This document shows, piece by piece, positions 22,540 to 33,793 of a stretch of 64,000 nt of DNA. Every line of letters starts with the position of its first letter. Position 1 is the first letter of the stretch. The stretch is taken from NCBI RefSeq assembly GCF_016545825.1, contig NC_052614.1, forward strand, positions 21,780,559 through 21,844,558, given 5' to 3'. The translations under genes and the position numbers were made by a program. Below the pieces are notes generated by a model. That model worked only from the letters and a program-made list of their open reading frames with translations. It had not been told where the DNA came from and ran no database searches. Source of the stretch: Eucalyptus grandis (Eukaryota; Streptophyta; Magnoliopsida; Myrtales; Myrtaceae).

Positions 22540-22960
22540 CTCTAAAACTATTTTTAATGGAAGATGCAGTCTCCTCAACAATTTTCCGAATCCGATCCAA
22601 AAATAAACAAATCATCAACATAAAGAGTAATAACAATACAACCATTGTTTGTGACTTTTTGCATAAACACAAATTTTCAGCTTTATTACTTTTAAAGCCA
22701 AATCTTTTAATCCCTCACTTGAACTTTTTAGACTAATTGTCTTGCTATTTGTTGAAGTCCATACGAAGAATTTATTCAATTTACAGACTTTATCTTCTTG
22801 ATCAATTTCTACAAAGCTTTCCGGTTTGATCCATATCAATTTCTTCATCTACATCGTCATTTAATAAGGCAATTTTAATGTTCATCTGATGAAATACCAA
22901 GTAGCTTCTGAAGCCATCGCTATTGAAATTGTTGTAAGCCTTGTCACTGGAGATTAAACG
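22540..22960 (-). pseudogene. Degraded copia reverse transcriptase fragment
   Basis: Read on the minus strand from 22960 down, translated pieces show a relic of the first catalytic motif (MNIKIALLNDDVDEEI). Then come VEIDQEDKVCKLNK, CVYAKSHKQWLYCYY and a YVDDLFIFGSD-type second catalytic motif split across frames near 22610. The order matches copia reverse transcriptase. Stops and frameshifts occur throughout, no LTR could be assigned, and it differs in sequence from the element at 5842-15399. Confidence 0.75.
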
Positions 22961-23265
22961 TCGAAGTAATCAAAGTCCTGTTTTACTCTACCTTTTAGCC
23001 ATTAGTCCTGCCTTGCCTATGGTACAATCCGGTTATCGATTTTTTTTTTTTTTTTTCTGTTAGCGTTCATGTCGATCCTATAGTTCTAATGTTAGGAGGA
23101 ATACTTTTCTCTTCTTCTCCTTTTACTCTGTCTAAGTAATTGTTTCACTTTATTTGAAAAAGATGCTTTAGAAAGAGAACCATCTTGTTCAATTTTTACT
23201 CGCCTTCCTTTATCTTAAGAAACAATTTATTTTCCTATTTTTTTCTATTTCGAGAGAGTTAGTAT

Positions 23266-25134
23266 CTTTCATTGTTAAACGCTCAAACATTCAGCGTCAA
23301 TTGCTTCAAAAATAGTATCAGCATTGAGATTTGAAAATATATATGCTTTACCATTTAATGCATAATCCATAAAAAGAAAAAAGGTCTTTTCGCGCTTCAT
23401 GTTGAATTCACTGTTCACCATCTACATACCTGTCCCTCCAAGCATGTTGTCGTTCTAATGGTCCATCTACGCCTTAAGGAACCTCTACAACTCATTCACC
23501 CATCTAGCCTTAGATACTCTTCACGTCAAATATCTTATTCACATTCTATGGAAGTAGAGCACTACTAACCCTTGGACATACTTGTTCCACACTCCATCTG
23601 TATATTGGTTTGTGCACCGACAAATTGATTCTACACAACCAATACTCATATTAATAGCCTTTGATTATTTTGTCATCTTTAAAACTTCATAAAGGGAATT
23701 TTTCACAAATCTAAAAGCAGATATTTTATTTGCTTTTCATAATCAGAAAAATGATATTGATTGCTCTTACATTTTCTTTCTTAGCCACAAAACTGATAAT
23801 TAGGTCTCAGAGCCTTTGAAATTTTTGTGCAATTTCAATGACAACTGCATCTCATTATATCCATGACCGTCCCTCTCATGTCCTGTGATAAGAGGTAAGC
23901 CTTTCAAAACTGTCCTTCAGCAATTGGTATTTGCTTACGTCTATTAAACTAGTGGCGTTTTTACTACTTTCGTTAGTTCTAGCTAATTGACATCTATTTT
24001 AACTATAAAAATCACTTGTGAAAGTAATCATGGAACAATAAAATAAATAAAGTTTTAAGGAGCATCTGGACATGAAAAATGTTGCTCACTAAAAATGGTG
24101 TCAAATAAATATGGATAATTTGGCATAACAAAAAAATTCTAAAGAAAACGTTTAAATAAATTAAAAGCGAGATGAATGTTTTTTTCTTTTTTTTTTTATA
24201 AATGATAGCAAAAATACTTGAATCCTAGCAGCACTCTATGCGCCGTTTGAATATGTTTATTATTGTTTTTCAATTATAAACAATAAAATCATTTAACTTG
24301 TTTTAAGAAAATCATTCAACTTATTTCTAGCTATTTAAATGTTTCTTAATTAAAAAAAAACCTGTAATCGCACTTGATAATATATCTTTATTTAACATCA
24401 TTTTCATTAAACGATGGGTTGTCCCTTGTCACCATGCATATTTGCGCACTTGCGTACTTGAAATCTGGCTAACCCATTGGATTAAAAAAACATCAAGATT
24501 GTAATCGCTAATTTCTCCTTCACGGGTAAAGTATGTCGTTTCTCATCTTCGCATCACGGGCCGTTTTTGCATCATACACCCGACGCAGCCCCAGCACAAG
24601 TGAACCATAGAGCACGCGAGCCTCATGCGAGACTCATCGAATCTGATGCTTCACCATTATCAGGCGCATGCGAGAATTTCCCTTGAAGCATTGCCGTTGC
24701 CAGAGCATCTTTAGGTACTTTAATGTCTTCACTCCGTTTACGCAATGGTCTCATCCAAACGCTCTCAGGATCTTCGTACCCGTGAATCGTTACGACGTCA
24801 GTCTCTTCGTCCCTCGTCGTAAAAGCAAAAACGAGAAGAAAAGGGCACCTCTGCGAAAACATTCTACAGACATAGCGATGATACCAAGCATAGGATAATA
24901 CGAACACCACTAAAAGCCAAGCAATTTACATTTCGCAAAAATGAGATCAGAACAGCAAGACATAGTTTCCGCTACTGAAGAAGAGTTCCTCTAATGTACA
25001 CACACCTGTACAAACTTACTCATCCAATCTTAACCGACAAGTACATCTTCCGAAGATAACATAGCCCATTGCGACGACGGCATGCTCAAAATCAAAAGCC
25101 AGTCATCATGCCAGATTGAAAATCCAAGTAATTT
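23266..25134. repeat. Tandem duplication C, unit 1
   Basis: Colinear with 25562-27988. Shared landmarks are gtatctttcattgttaaac-like at the start, ccctccaagcatgttgtc, ctagccttagatactcttcac, the exon-like frame and the end catgctcaaaatcaaaag. Unit 1 lacks the SINE of unit 2 and a further ~275 bp present there at 27442-27717. Confidence 0.85.
24623..24862 (-). other. Exon-like frame of unknown function, copy 1
   Basis: On the minus strand the frame runs from an AG acceptor-like site (tttcgcag, about 24862) through LLVFAFTTRDEE, GYEDPESVWMRPLRKRSEDI and KVPKDALATAMLQGKFSHAP to a stop at 24623. Copy 2 at 27224-27433 keeps the same core with few changes. I do not recognise the family. The basic RPLRKRSED run is the best conserved part. 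It may be the last exon of a host gene caught in the duplication, or part of a transposable element. Confidence 0.4.
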
Positions 25135-25199
25135 GGTAATTCGCCGAATGGACGTTGAAACTAATTGATGATTTCATACTAAAGGCGCGAATGCTAATC

Positions 25200-25545
25200 A
25201 TTCTACTCCTAGAAATAATTTCTAGGTAAATTTAGATTTTTCAATTTATATTCCTTAAACAAGTTTTTGAGTAAAGATACGCATTTGATAACAATACAAA
25301 ATTTCCGTTCTCGTTTGATAAGCCTTTTTCTAGGCAATGGCTGGCAGGCAACGGCAACGGCGAGCGATAATAAGAGTTTTTATTTCTATTTCTATTCAAG
25401 AAATAGAAAAGTAAAAATTTGTAATTCCCATTTTTGTGCCAAACCTATTTTCAGGGCTAAAAATTTGTCGTGGAAATAAAAAAAATTATCAAACAAGTTT
25501 TTTTCCAAACTTGTTTTTGAGAATAGAAAAGTAAAGAAACAAAAT
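25200..25545. repeat. MITE-like AT-rich repeat
   Basis: It contains cgcatttgataacaatac and, at the other end, attatcaaacaag, in inverted relation. It resembles the ends of the element at 54785-55555 (gtttggtaac, gttaccaaatgc). It lies in the gap between the two units of duplication C. Boundaries are uncertain. Confidence 0.4.
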
Positions 25546-26572
25546 GGTTATTATTCACTCCCTTAGTATCTTTTTATTGTTAAACATTAAAAAATTCAGC
25601 ATCAACTGCTTCAAAAAATTGTATTAGTACTAAGATTAGAAAATCTATATGCTTCACTATTTAATGCATAATCCAAATATAAAAAAGTCTTTTCACCCTT
25701 CACTTGAATTGACTGTTCACATTCTACATACTAGTCCCTCCAAGCATGTTGTCAGGCTTCTAGTTCCACAAAACTAATCACCTTCTACTAGTCCATCCAA
25801 GCTTTAAGGAACCTCACAACTTGTTCACCCATCTAGCCTTAGATACTCTTCACATCTCATATCTTATTCATCTTCTATGGAAGCAGAGCACTACTAACCT
25901 TTAGAGATACCTGTTCCACACTCCATCTACATATTAATTTGTGCGTCGACAAGTTGATTCTACATAATCAATACACATATTAGTAGGCTATGATTATTTT
26001 ATCATTTTCAAAACCTCATAAGGGAATTTCTCACCAATCACAAAGGAGAGATATATATTTATTTTTTTTGCTTTGCATAAGCAGAAAAATTATTGATTGT
26101 TCTTATAGTTTCTTTCTTAGCCACAAAACTAATAATTAGGTTTCAGAGCCTTTGAAACTTTTGTGCAATTTCAATGACAATTGCATCTCATTATATTCAT
26201 GATGATCCCATTCATATCATGTGATAAGAGGTGAGTTTTTGAAAATTGTCTTTCAGTAATTGGTATTTGCTTACATCTATTAAAAAGTAACGTTATTTTT
26301 TTTTATTGAAAATCGAGTAATTTGGCAATGTTATCAATGTGCTATTTTTGTTAGCTCTAGCTAATTGAAATCTATTTTAACTGTATAAGTTACGAGTGAA
26401 AGTTATCATGGAACAACAAAATATATAAAGGTTTAAGGAGCATTTAAACATTGAAAATGTTGCTCCCTAGAAATGGTGTTAAATAAATATGGATAATGTG
26501 GCATAAAAAAAAGTCAATTTTTTTAATTAATTAAAAGATTTTTAATAAACGAAGGTAAAAGTACTTGAATCC

Positions 26573-26770
26573 ACCACCGCCTATGGTGGCCTAACTGGAT
26601 AAGAGCCCCATGACATCTACCCAAGATGGAGGGGTTCAAATCCCTTGAGACGCACGGGATTTTAAGCGCGACGTCGGGGTGGTGGGTCATCCGCTAGCGT
26701 CGCTCCCGGGGTTTACCCGCCGGTTGCCCGACCCATGTACGGGGTTCCACAGGTATAAAAAAAAAAAAAA
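26573..26770 (+). mobile_element. tRNA-derived SINE
   Basis: About 198 bp, with a tRNA-like head and a poly-A tail. The RNA polymerase III A box reads TGGCCTAACTGG (26587-26598) and the B box GGTTCAAATCC (26633-26643). It ends in an A tract and is flanked by direct repeats AAGTACTTGAATCC (26559-26572 and 26771-26784). Unit 1 of duplication C has the unoccupied site near 24212 (aatacttgaatcctag). It encodes no protein and would rely on LINE proteins to move. Confidence 0.92.
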
Positions 26771-27223
26771 AAGTACTTGAATCCTATATTATTGTTTTTC
26801 AATTATAAACAAGAAAATCATTTAACTTATTTTAAGAAAATCATTCAACTTATTTTTAGTTTTAAATGTTTCTTAATTAAACACAACCTTTCATCACCAC
26901 TTTGCGGAAAATTGTTAAATGTGAATATATTAGATACTTGTGACTCAATTGGTGAAACTTGTAATTGCGCCTGATAATATATCGTTATTTAAGATCATTT
27001 TCATTAAACAATGAGTTGTCATCATGCACATTTGGGCACTTGCGTACTTAAAATTTGGCTAACCCATTGGATTAAAAAAACGTCGAGATTCTAACAGTTA
27101 CTATCTCCTTCACGGGTAAAGTATGTCGTTTATCATCTTCGCATCACGGGCCACTTTTGCATCATACACCCGATGCACCCCCAGCACATATGAACCATAG
27201 AGCAAGCAAGCCTCATGCGAGAC

Positions 27224-27433
27224 TCATCGAATCCGATACTTTGCACTATCGGGCGCATGGGAGAATTTCCCTTGAAGCATCGCCGTTGCCGGAGCATCTT
27301 TAGGTACTTTAATGTCTTCACTCCGTTTACGCAATGGTCTCATCCAAACGCTCTCAGGATCTTTGTACCCGTGAATCCCTATGAAGTCATTCTCCTCGTA
27401 CCTGGTCGTGAAAGCAAAAACGAGAAGAAAGGG
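27224..27433 (-). other. Exon-like frame of unknown function, copy 2
   Basis: Same frame as 24623-24862: LLVFAFTTRYEE, GYKDPESVWMRPLRKRSEDI and a KVPKDAPATAMLQGKFSHAP core. It ends YRIR then stop at 27224. A TGA stands where copy 1 has TGC at the upstream end. An alternative acceptor (actgcag) lies at about 27440. Family not recognised. Confidence 0.4.
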
Positions 27434-28776
27434 TCACCTCTGCAGTGAAGTCAGTCCCTGCTCTGATCATGGGAGAATCACCGCTCATCTTGAAGTGAAT
27501 GTCGTGGGTCAAACTGGAAGGTCTATCTAGCCACTATCATGAAAGTTTGAAGTACCATTGATGGAAAACAACACCCATGTTTCTTTCCAGGGCAATTTAA
27601 AAATATATATATAGACAGCAGCCCCAGGAAAGGTCTTGTACCGTAAACTTTGCCGAGGATTGCTAAATCCAAGATTACATAAAATCTAAGAAAAACGACG
27701 GAGCTTCACTTTCGGCGAAAACATTCTACAAATATAGCGATGATACCAAGTATAGGATAATAAGAACACCACTAAAAGCCAAGCAATTTACATTTCACAA
27801 AAATGAGATCAGAACAGCAAGACATAGTTTCCCCTACTGAAGAAGAGTTCCTCTAATGTACACACCTACAAACTCACTCATCCAATCTTCACTGACAAGT
27901 ACATCTTCTGAAGATAAGAGAGCTCATTGCGACGACGGCATGCTCAAAATCAAAAGCCAATCATCCTGCTAGATTGAAAATCCAAGTATCATCCTGATTG
28001 GGAACCAGGAACCGGAGAACCGCACCGGAGGGTCCGGTTCGGTTTCCGGTTCTAAGGGACCGGTTCCAGTTTCCGGTTCCTTTTTTTTGGGAACCGGAAC
28101 CGGAACTGGAACCGGAACCGGTTACTTAAGGCAAGGAAGAAAAGAACCGGACACCGCAGGCCACGCCCCAAAACCTGTACACCTCTCGCTTCGCACGTTG
28201 CCGCCCCCTCTCTCTCTATCTCTCACCGCCCTCCGTTTTCCGCGATCTGGCCGGCGGAGACGGCGGCGCCACTTGCCTCGGCCAGGCTGCCCACCCACTG
28301 GGGCGTCGACTTGGCTTAGCCCAACCCGTGGTCTTGGTCCTTGGCTGGGCCGTCACTCCTCAGTCGGCATCCCTGATCGCCCGAGCTCCCACGGCGGCGG
28401 CAACGGGACCACCCAGAACAAACAAAAGAGAAGCCGAGCAAGACGTGAAGGGGGAGAAGGAAGGGGTGGCCGGTGGTGCCCCACCTGGTACGGCGGCGAC
28501 GCAGGCACGGCGGTCTCGCTCTTTCCTCTAATCTCGGCGCTCAAGTTTCGCTCTCTCTCCCCTACCTCTCGCTCTCACAGGCACGCACGCAGCGCCCGTT
28601 CCCGCCCGCCTCCGGCCGCCGCCGCTTCCGCCGAGCCTCCCCTCGCTCGCCCCGCAGCAACCCAGCCCCAACTCTCTCTCGGTACCTCATCTCCTCCTCT
28701 CGCGATCAAATTCTTGATTCCTTATGAATGACGGTGTTCGATTAAATGTGATTCTAGAAGATCATCTGTTTTGAGC

Positions 28777-29220
28777 AAACTGTGAGGAATTTGTAGATGC
28801 TTTGATAGGAATGCTTTATATGATGATTCTCAAGGGAAGAAAAAGGGGTAATTTTTGCAGCGGCTGTACTGGTTTTGTGCGTAGTTGCTGGGTCAAAATA
28901 CTAGCTTTTGTGTTTTGGATTGGGATTGTTTGATGGGAAGGGGTTTCCGGTCGAGATTGGCTGATGTATGTTGTGAATCCGAGTGACAAGAATACTCCTC
29001 TGGGAGATTATACTGTTTGGAGCGAGCGATTAGCTAGGACTGAGAAATTTGAGGGTTCTGTAGATGCTTTGATAGCAATGCTTTATAATGTAATCCTCAA
29101 AGGAAGAAAAAATGAGAAATTTCGTCATGACTGTAGTAGTTTTGTGTGTAGTTGCCAGGTCAAAATACTAGCTTTTCGTGTTTTCGATTGGGATTGCTCG
29201 ACGGGAAGGACGTTTTTTCT
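28777..29220. repeat. Two-copy tandem repeat, offset 268 bp
   Basis: The block 28777-28945 recurs at about 29041-29215. Shared words are gtagatgctttgatag, aatgctttata, ggtcaaaatactagctttt and gattgggattg. The second copy has a 98-codon frame (28964-29260) with no motif. Confidence 0.8.
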
Positions 29221-29372
29221 TGTCATTGGAAAGACGTTTCCTCTTGTATGCATTTGCTAGTAAAGCTTTCACTTTATTCCTTTTAGAGACAGCGAACTAA
29301 TTGCTAGTTAAACTCACCGAAGGGAAGGCTAGTTTTCTTTGATTGTCTGATTATGTTTCGTCGACTCTGCAG

Positions 29373-29461
29373 AGGGCATTGTCGCTGGAGGTAGTGCTGC
29401 TGCTGGTGTTGCTGTTGAAGCAGCGCTTTGCCCAATTGACACCATCAAAACTAGACTTCAG
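29373..29461 (+). pseudogene. Single exon of a mitochondrial carrier, SAM-carrier-like
   Basis: After an AG acceptor (ctctgcag) the exon reads GIVAGGSAAAGVAVEAALCP followed by IDTIKTRLQ. The P-I-D-T-I-K run is the mitochondrial carrier signature PX[DE]XX[KR] at the end of the first membrane helix. The wording is closest to the plant S-adenosylmethionine carrier, which exchanges SAM across mitochondrial and plastid inner membranes. The exon is followed by gc instead of gt at the expected donor. No later carrier exons (second signature, further helices) are seen before 30160. It is therefore a gene fragment, probably captured inside the surrounding repeat. Confidence 0.75.
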
Positions 29462-30154
29462 GCAATATTAAATCCTTGTGTGCCCAATAAATCCAATTGT
29501 TTTCCTGTCCTCCGATTGCCATGCTGCACGAACTTGGAGTGTAAATTGATAGTTGGGAGGCTGTTGCAACAGACAATGTTGTTTAGCTCTTATTGCTGCA
29601 ACTCTAGTGACTGGAAATGAATTTTCTTTTGATGAATATTGGGCTGTTTGCTGCCACCCACCGAGAAGCACATGTTTATCTGGAATACTGCCTTTTATTG
29701 CCTTTTTTCTCCCCATTTTACTTGCATGACCAGACATTAAAGCAATGGTAGTTTCAGACAAATACAGTTTTGTTTGATTACAGCTGTGTGCTTCAAGTTT
29801 CTTAACTCTTGAAGCCTTTCTATGTCAATAATCTCAACAGAAACAGCTTTGGTAAATCATATAGATAACCTTTTTGATTGAAAAATGTATGTTTCATCCT
29901 TTTTAAAGCTATCGCTGAACGAAGTTTGTGATTCATCTTGTTTTGGAGCGTATATGAGCTAATTTTGTGCACCATAACTCTATTGTGTTATATATGTAGA
30001 GAAGTTGTATATGAGCCGGAGCGCCTCTTCTCCAATATGCGCGTACGTTATATGTAGACAAATACAGTTTTGTTGGCACTGGTATGTTAAGATGTGGGAA
30101 GTTACTGTAAAATATGCGCTTACGTTATAGTCCAAATCTAAAAAAAAAAAAACT
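29462..30154. other. Non-coding sequence after the carrier exon
   Basis: T-rich, intron-like or UTR-like sequence. The words acaaatacagttttgtt (about 29760 and 30060) and the tatatgtaga region recur. No further carrier exon is found. Confidence 0.45.
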
Positions 30155-31967
30155 GTTGGAACCTGGAACTGATCCTAGAACCTGAGGGTAGGTTTCAGGT
30201 TCTTGGTTTTGACGTGGTAGGTTTCGGTTTCAAAAAATAAGGAACCTGTACCCAAGGTAGGTTCTAGGTTCCAGACGGAACCGAATCAGAAGTTGGAACC
30301 GCTCATCAAGATTCTTGACAAATTCTTCTCTCAGCACACTCAAATTCTCATAAAAATCTGCTGTAGCACCGACTCTAACTACAAAATTCTATAAGAATTA
30401 TATCGACTTAATGACGTGCACTTATTAACGGTTCTGCCCCGATAAGAGATAGAAGGTCGAGGAGATTTCCTTTTCTTTCCCTTTACGAAGAATGTACATG
30501 ATCTCAATGCCAAACAAGTAATGCCAAACAAGTAGTGCCAATACACGGCCACAAACAGAAGAAACTGCCAAATATGTATAATAGAAAATTTTGAAATAAG
30601 AAAATCAAAAGAAATCAGCTTAACAAGCAAAACATTGTTGGCAAATACTACTGCTACATGCTACCAGCTCTGCTTGGAGTAGATTTTGCAGACGATTTCA
30701 CTTTAGCCATATCAACGAGATCTCCAAATAGCTTGTCCTCCGGCTTCGAAGGCTTCATGGGGAGCACATATGGTGAAGTGGACACCTGGTATGAAGAGTT
30801 CCTTAAGCTACTGTCATCTCTAACCGATAGCCCATACATCCGCTGGTCAAGGTACTGAGCACCTTGTTGGCCATAGCCGTAGGCTGCCACTTGGCTGCCA
30901 TACATTTGCGGGGATATAAATAAGCCATCTGACCTACTTGCATTGGCTGAGGAACCATCCCCATATAAGGACCTCCTTGGATGGGCTGAGGTGGTAAGTC
31001 CTACCATTTGGTTTATCCGAACAACCTGGCTATTCAGCAATGGCATGTGGCCACCTGCGACTGGTTGCAAGTACATGCCCATCGCTTGCTCATTCCCCAT
31101 TGGATAAGGTACCTGGAGATGCAATCCACTCAGTGCAGGTTGTGCATGCAGGATGACCACCTGTGAACCTTGCATTGGTTGGGGGTACTGAGTGCCCATC
31201 ACCTGACTGTTTTCCACTGACTGAGCTTCCCAAGGGGGTGGTGGTAGCGAATCGCTAGTTTGAGCACCTTCGAAACACCACAAAACTGTAGGCTCAACAG
31301 ATTGTAAGATTGTTTGTTAGGAGTTCAGCTATGTCCACAAAGAAGAGGTCAACGCTTGCCAAAAGGACTTAAGTCTCATAGCAACTCAGTAATCTGTAAA
31401 AGAATACCAAGCATGCCCCTAGTACATGCCAAATAAGGTTGTACAGTACAAGCCAACCGACAAAATATGCATCACTAAGAAAGTAATGTCAGGTACTGAT
31501 GAAGAAGCAGAAGTGCACCATAGACAGGAGAGGGAGGCCATTGCTGCTGCGCAATATGGCCATTCCAAACAGGAACAGAGCTTTGAGAATAAGGTGGTTG
31601 ATCATGCTCGTTTGATCCCATGTTTGGCATGTTGCCATTAGCATAAACCCCAAGTTGTGGAGCTTGCAGATTCTGCTGCTGTTGGAATTGAGGAGTAGAA
31701 TGATTGCTTTGTGTAGTTGGATAGCCACTCTGGGTATTGATAGTATTGGGCTTGTTGTTACTGTCCGAAAACACATCGAAAAGAACAAGTGCATTCTGCT
31801 GTGACTGAGATGCAGTTGACTGTGGGTGTCCAACAGGCACTAGTGCTAGTGAAGTCTCTGCCTTAGGAGAGCTGTAGTCCTCTCCACTGAGAAGGTCCAT
31901 TTTTGGATCAAGTTTAGCTGGATCCTGTACCGGCACTTGATGTTGATCTGCAGAAAATCCCACTTCT

Positions 31968-33188
31968 TATGGCTCAATTGGCCAGAAACTGGTGTTCAAT
32001 AGTTAAAAATTTAAATCAAGATCATCACCGATCCTCTAATAGTAAATTACTGGTACTTTTAGGTAAAATGCACATATGTACATGATTTTCAGTTTTACTT
32101 CCCTCTCCTGGGTGTTTGCTGAACTTGGAACTTATTTTGTATCTTATTATTAGTCTATTAAGGATATAACATGCCAATTATCAATAAGTGATTATATAGT
32201 ATCACATCCACAAGAACAAGTATAATATTCATATTAACTTTCATAAGATAGCACAAAAATATAACAAAATTCAATTATTAAATATAATATTTTTACAAAG
32301 TCTGTAATTTAAATGGTCTTATTCTACCACGTAAAGCTTTTCCGTTAGAATAGAATTTGTGTGATGTCGTGATAACTTCATTTTACACTCTATTATAGTA
32401 AATCCGAATTCTTATGTATACTCATGCTTATCCTGTATCAAATAAATTTCTTTCTGTATAACACTAACAGAACTGATCTTTGTGTAAATCTCAAGTAATA
32501 AGTGGAGAGAGACAGCAGGTGTTTAACCCAAAAAAATGGCTGCTCTCTTGTCAATCTAGACTAGCTTTTTAAGTATGATCCCTAGCGATCCTATGAGCAA
32601 ATTGGGAGACATAGAAACACTCGGAACTCAAGAACCGAATGCACAATGTTGGACAGCAATCTCCCAAAGTTTAATCAGCCTTTTAGACACAAAGTTTCAA
32701 CAGCAAATATTTGAGATCTTAGATCAATTTAAGCCACAAGATAAATGTTTAGTGCAGCATGCTTCAATCATTTTGTACTTGCATATATATAATGAGCACA
32801 TGTACAAGATGCATTGGTACATTTCTCCCTTTCTCTCCTTTCTTCTTCTCTCAAGACCTAAATCACATCAATAGTACTACTAAGGATCTGCCTGGTAAAG
32901 CTGTGGGCTGCATTGTAGCACATGTGGTGGTTGTGCTGTGAAGCACTGTAACTTCTATGTTTGGAATATATCCTTTACAGCTGCAACACCTCAAAAATGG
33001 GCAAGGCAGTTTTCTCGAAACTGTTATAACTGCTGCAATTTTAAGGGCACTGCAGCAGTAAAGAATTTGACGAACAGCTCATAAAAGCTGCAGACACACC
33101 TTTTTCACAGCCAAATCTGCTGTGAAAAAGTTGCACCAGACAAGGTCTTGACAACTGGAGGATCAAAAGACAGATGATAAATTTCCAC
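31968..33188. other. Intron between TOL exons
   Basis: About 1.65 kb of AT-rich intron (31948-33601) that includes a MITE. Short frames such as 32575-32874 have no motif. Confidence 0.5.
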
Positions 33189-33419
33189 TACGTTTGTTTT
33201 GCGGAAAATACATGATTTGGAAAACATTTTCATCAATAGCTTGTTTTGCTTAAAATAATTAGTCAACAGAAAATGTTCTCATTGTCGACAACAATTTGTG
33301 TCTAAACATTTTTGTGGACGATGAAAATATTTTTCGTTCGTTCCTTTCTGTAAGCAATATAAATGGTTATTTTCAGCAAAAATTTTCCAAACCAGTCATT
33401 TTTCATGAAACAAACGGAG
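33189..33419. mobile_element. MITE-like element in TOL intron
   Basis: The ends CGTTTGTTTTGCGGAAAAT and, on the other strand, CCGTTTGTTTCATGAAAAAT form an imperfect inverted repeat. The interior matches 2843-3095 (aaaataatta, gaaaatgtt, ctaaacatttttgtg). Non-coding, about 230 bp. Confidence 0.65.
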
Positions 33420-33793
33420 CCTCAATGTATAAATATCCACCAAGTTTTACCAAACAGCAGAAAATTAGCGAAAAATATCCATATCAACTTATCATAAGAG
33501 TAGCACTGCTCAGTTCACAGACTTCAGCTGAACTTCATAATTTGCCACAGAACAAGTATTTGGGGTTTATATATTGCAATCATGACTAATGAACCAGTTA
33601 CCTTTCATCAGGCTTTGTGCTGTTATCTACAATATCAAGTAGAGGACCTTTGACATCCGTCATGGTGCCAGATGGTCCCGGCGGGGTTTTCTCAGCCTGA
33701 ACTGAACTTCCAGAAGCAATGACTTCATGCTTGGCAAGTACACGCTGCAAGTCATCATTCAAAGCTAATCCTTGACGTAGAAGTGATTCATCC

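Larger units (their letters stand above)
25562..27988. repeat. Tandem duplication C, unit 2
   Basis: Second copy of 23266-25134. It differs by the SINE at 26573-26770 and about 275 bp at 27442-27717 that unit 1 lacks. It ends at ccaagta, where the GGAACC-flanked repeat begins. Confidence 0.85.
28000..30312. mobile_element. GGAACC-flanked repeat carrying gene fragments
   Basis: The left flank (28000-28130) is packed with GGAACCGG/GGTTCCGG words. The right flank (30155-30305) is packed with GGAACCT/AGGTTCC words in roughly inverted order. This layout resembles hAT elements with subterminal repeats, as at 313-1343, but terminal inverted repeats and a target duplication could not be fixed. The interior has a GC-rich exon-like block (28140-28720), a two-copy repeat and one mitochondrial carrier exon. 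That content suggests captured gene sequence. It abuts the end of duplication C. Confidence 0.5.
30654..33793 (-). pseudogene. TOM1-like (TOL) protein, 3' exons only
   Basis: TOL proteins bind ubiquitinated membrane cargo through VHS and GAT domains and pass it to ESCRT sorting. Three exons remain. Exon 33793-33602 is the end of the GAT domain (DESLLRQGLALNDDLQRVLA). Exon 31947-31519 has PKMDLLSGEDYSSPKAETSL and a Gln/Pro-rich stretch. The last exon 31267-30654 contains AQTSDSLPPPPWEAQ and ends LFGDLVDMAKVKS..SRAGSM. Donor GT and acceptor AG are present at each junction, and the last join (TATG to GTGCT) keeps frame. Joining the first two exons gives an early TAA unless one extra base near 31916 is ignored. 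VHS and most GAT exons are absent upstream, where a PEX4 remnant lies instead. It is most likely a truncated pseudogene; assembly error is the alternative. Confidence 0.8.

Noticed and set aside
26573..26650. Possible tRNA gene
   Set aside because: It has A and B boxes but ends in a poly-A tail with target duplications, so it is a SINE head.
28087..28731. 214-codon plus-strand frame with overlapping frames on both strands
   Set aside because: It starts in a GGAACC simple repeat and runs through GC-rich sequence where long frames are expected by chance; no domain is visible.
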